A DNA stretch of 64,000 nucleotides, from NCBI GenBank assembly GCA_030533445.1, contig CM060072.1:13483875-13547874 (forward strand), in the 5' to 3' direction. Shown here in pieces: positions 62,841 through 64,000 of this stretch (position 1 is its first letter; each line of letters opens with the position of its first letter). Below the pieces are notes generated by a model. It was not told where the DNA came from. It worked only from the letters and a program-made list of their open reading frames with translations, and ran no database searches. The position numbers and the translations under genes were made by a program. The stretch comes from Cyprinodon diabolis. Lineage: Eukaryota; Chordata; Actinopteri; Cyprinodontiformes; Cyprinodontidae.

Positions 62841-64000
62841 GTTGGGACTTCAGTCCAGCTTAATGTTAAGGTGAACACATAGTCTTTGAAGTGTGCATTA
62901 TCTCAACATCAGTCCACTGGATGTTCACCATTGTCAGTTTGGTGGCTCCATGCCTGGGGAAGTCCATTTTTCTTTTTTTCTAATTTTAACATGAGATTGC
63001 TCTGGTGGAACTCTACATGCACTCTGTACTCCTAGTTAAACTTGTCGAGATGAGGCCTATAATGGCAGTTATCCAAGTTAATGTAAGAACGAAATTTGAT
63101 GTTTCTTAGTGATGTAAACCAACAACTTTAAGTGCTCAGTTTGGTATAAATAGAAACGTTTTGGGGCAGAATTTCCATCCCTAGGAAAGCTTCTTTATTG
63201 ACCAAATTCTCATTACTGCTCTATACAGTGAGTGGCGTAGCTGGGCAAAACCCTGTAATCCTTTCTTTATTTTGTATTCATCACTCTGTATATCTGTTTT
63301 CAATGTCAGAATAGTCAAGTAAAAAAATTTAAAATATTGGAACTCCTGCTGAAATAGCTGAACCTGAATCAACACCAACATAAACCTCCAATATGACTTT
63401 AGCAGATCTAGAACAGCTTCAGTAGCTTCAGTAAATAAGCTGTTGATTTGCTCATTGGAAAACATGTTGCTGGAGTGTTTGAAGACATAAAAGTCTTAGA
63501 GATCCATTTTTAGCCTTCCTCACACTTAGAAATAAAACATAGCATCTCTCCTGTAGCCACGTACTTGCATTTCTTCTTAATGCTTTAATAATTAACTTTT
63601 ATCATACATTTACCCATCCTCACCCAAACATCAATGCAAAACTCCAGTTTCAATCTCTAGCAAACTGTGAGTGTTTATTCACATGTTCTTTACTAAATAA
63701 CCCAAGCTCTCCATATTAGTTATGGGTTGATATTTGGCCGATTGAAGATTAATAATTCAGATCTTTAGCTGCCTACTTCCTAACCGTGATGTCTGCGTGT
63801 TTCAGGGTGAGTGAGCAGTCGATGATGCTCGTTAGTAAGTAGTGCAGGTTTTTAATCAATGTGCTGGAAGCTCAGAGGGTCAAATCAATATGCAGCTTAG
63901 CTGGAAGTTCGATGGAAGAGCAGAGAAAGTCTTCTTTTTTTCTGTCTTCCATTTCAAATATTCTTTACTTTTTGTACTTTTATTTAAAGCATACAATATT

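Noticed and set aside
63805..63832. TTTCAG followed by GTGAGTGAGCAG as the missing next jade2 exon
   Set aside because: The translation does not give the expected VRNL..MVTRRE block. It is only an acceptor-like string.

Overview
The window is eukaryotic, vertebrate and almost certainly from a ray-finned (teleost) fish. It carries six correctly spliced coding exons of a JADE-family PHD-finger gene on the + strand. The introns are long, AT-rich and full of fish-type repeats: hAT elements with 8-bp target duplications, Tc1 elements, an R4/Dong-like LINE, an L2-like LINE, tRNA-derived SINEs and (TA)n tracts. I cannot fix the species; the repeat mix looks percomorph to me, from memory only.

The only host gene I can support is jade2 (PHF15). 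Its exons lie at 1-54, 10570-10781, 12226-12393, 17179-17295, 27784-28233 and 29604-29768. They join in frame with GT..AG borders and encode about 388 codons: the end of the EPL1-like N-terminal region, PHD finger 1, the C2HC zinc knuckle, PHD finger 2, a variable linker and a charged helical segment. The first exon is cut by the window edge. The exon expected next (family motif VRNL..MVTRRE) was not found in the remaining 34 kb, so the gene continues beyond the window in both directions. JADE proteins are scaffolds of the HBO1 (KAT7)-ING4/5-MEAF6 histone acetyltransferase complex.

Intron layout. 55-10569 holds a TIR element (2663-4160), a decayed Tc1-type transposase (4430-7330) split by a hAT element (4614-6792), which is itself split by a second hAT element (4935-6012), and a GC-rich patch (8400-8830). 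12394-17178 holds a TIR element, a minus-strand SINE and a dispersed LTR-like repeat. 17296-27783 holds an LTR-like repeat, a small MITE, a (TA)n tract and a hAT element (25637-26377). The last, open intron (29769-64000) holds a twin hairpin (32010-32107), SINEs, a hAT element with a LINE inserted in it (40168-41361), a perfect 20-bp-arm palindrome (55237-55281), and a composite at 57.0-60.8 kb where a (TA)n tract is split by an R4/Dong-like LINE (itself split by a hAT element) and by a young Tc1 transposon. An L2-like LINE end lies at 62.2-62.8 kb.

I found no RNA gene, CRISPR array, operon or evidence of a new multi-gene system. The points most worth checking are the nested-insertion chronologies, the two unexplained long hairpins, the possible intronic polyadenylation site after exon 29604-29768, and the fact that four consecutive jade2 exons have 0-0 phase while exon borders cut both PHD fingers between zinc ligands.
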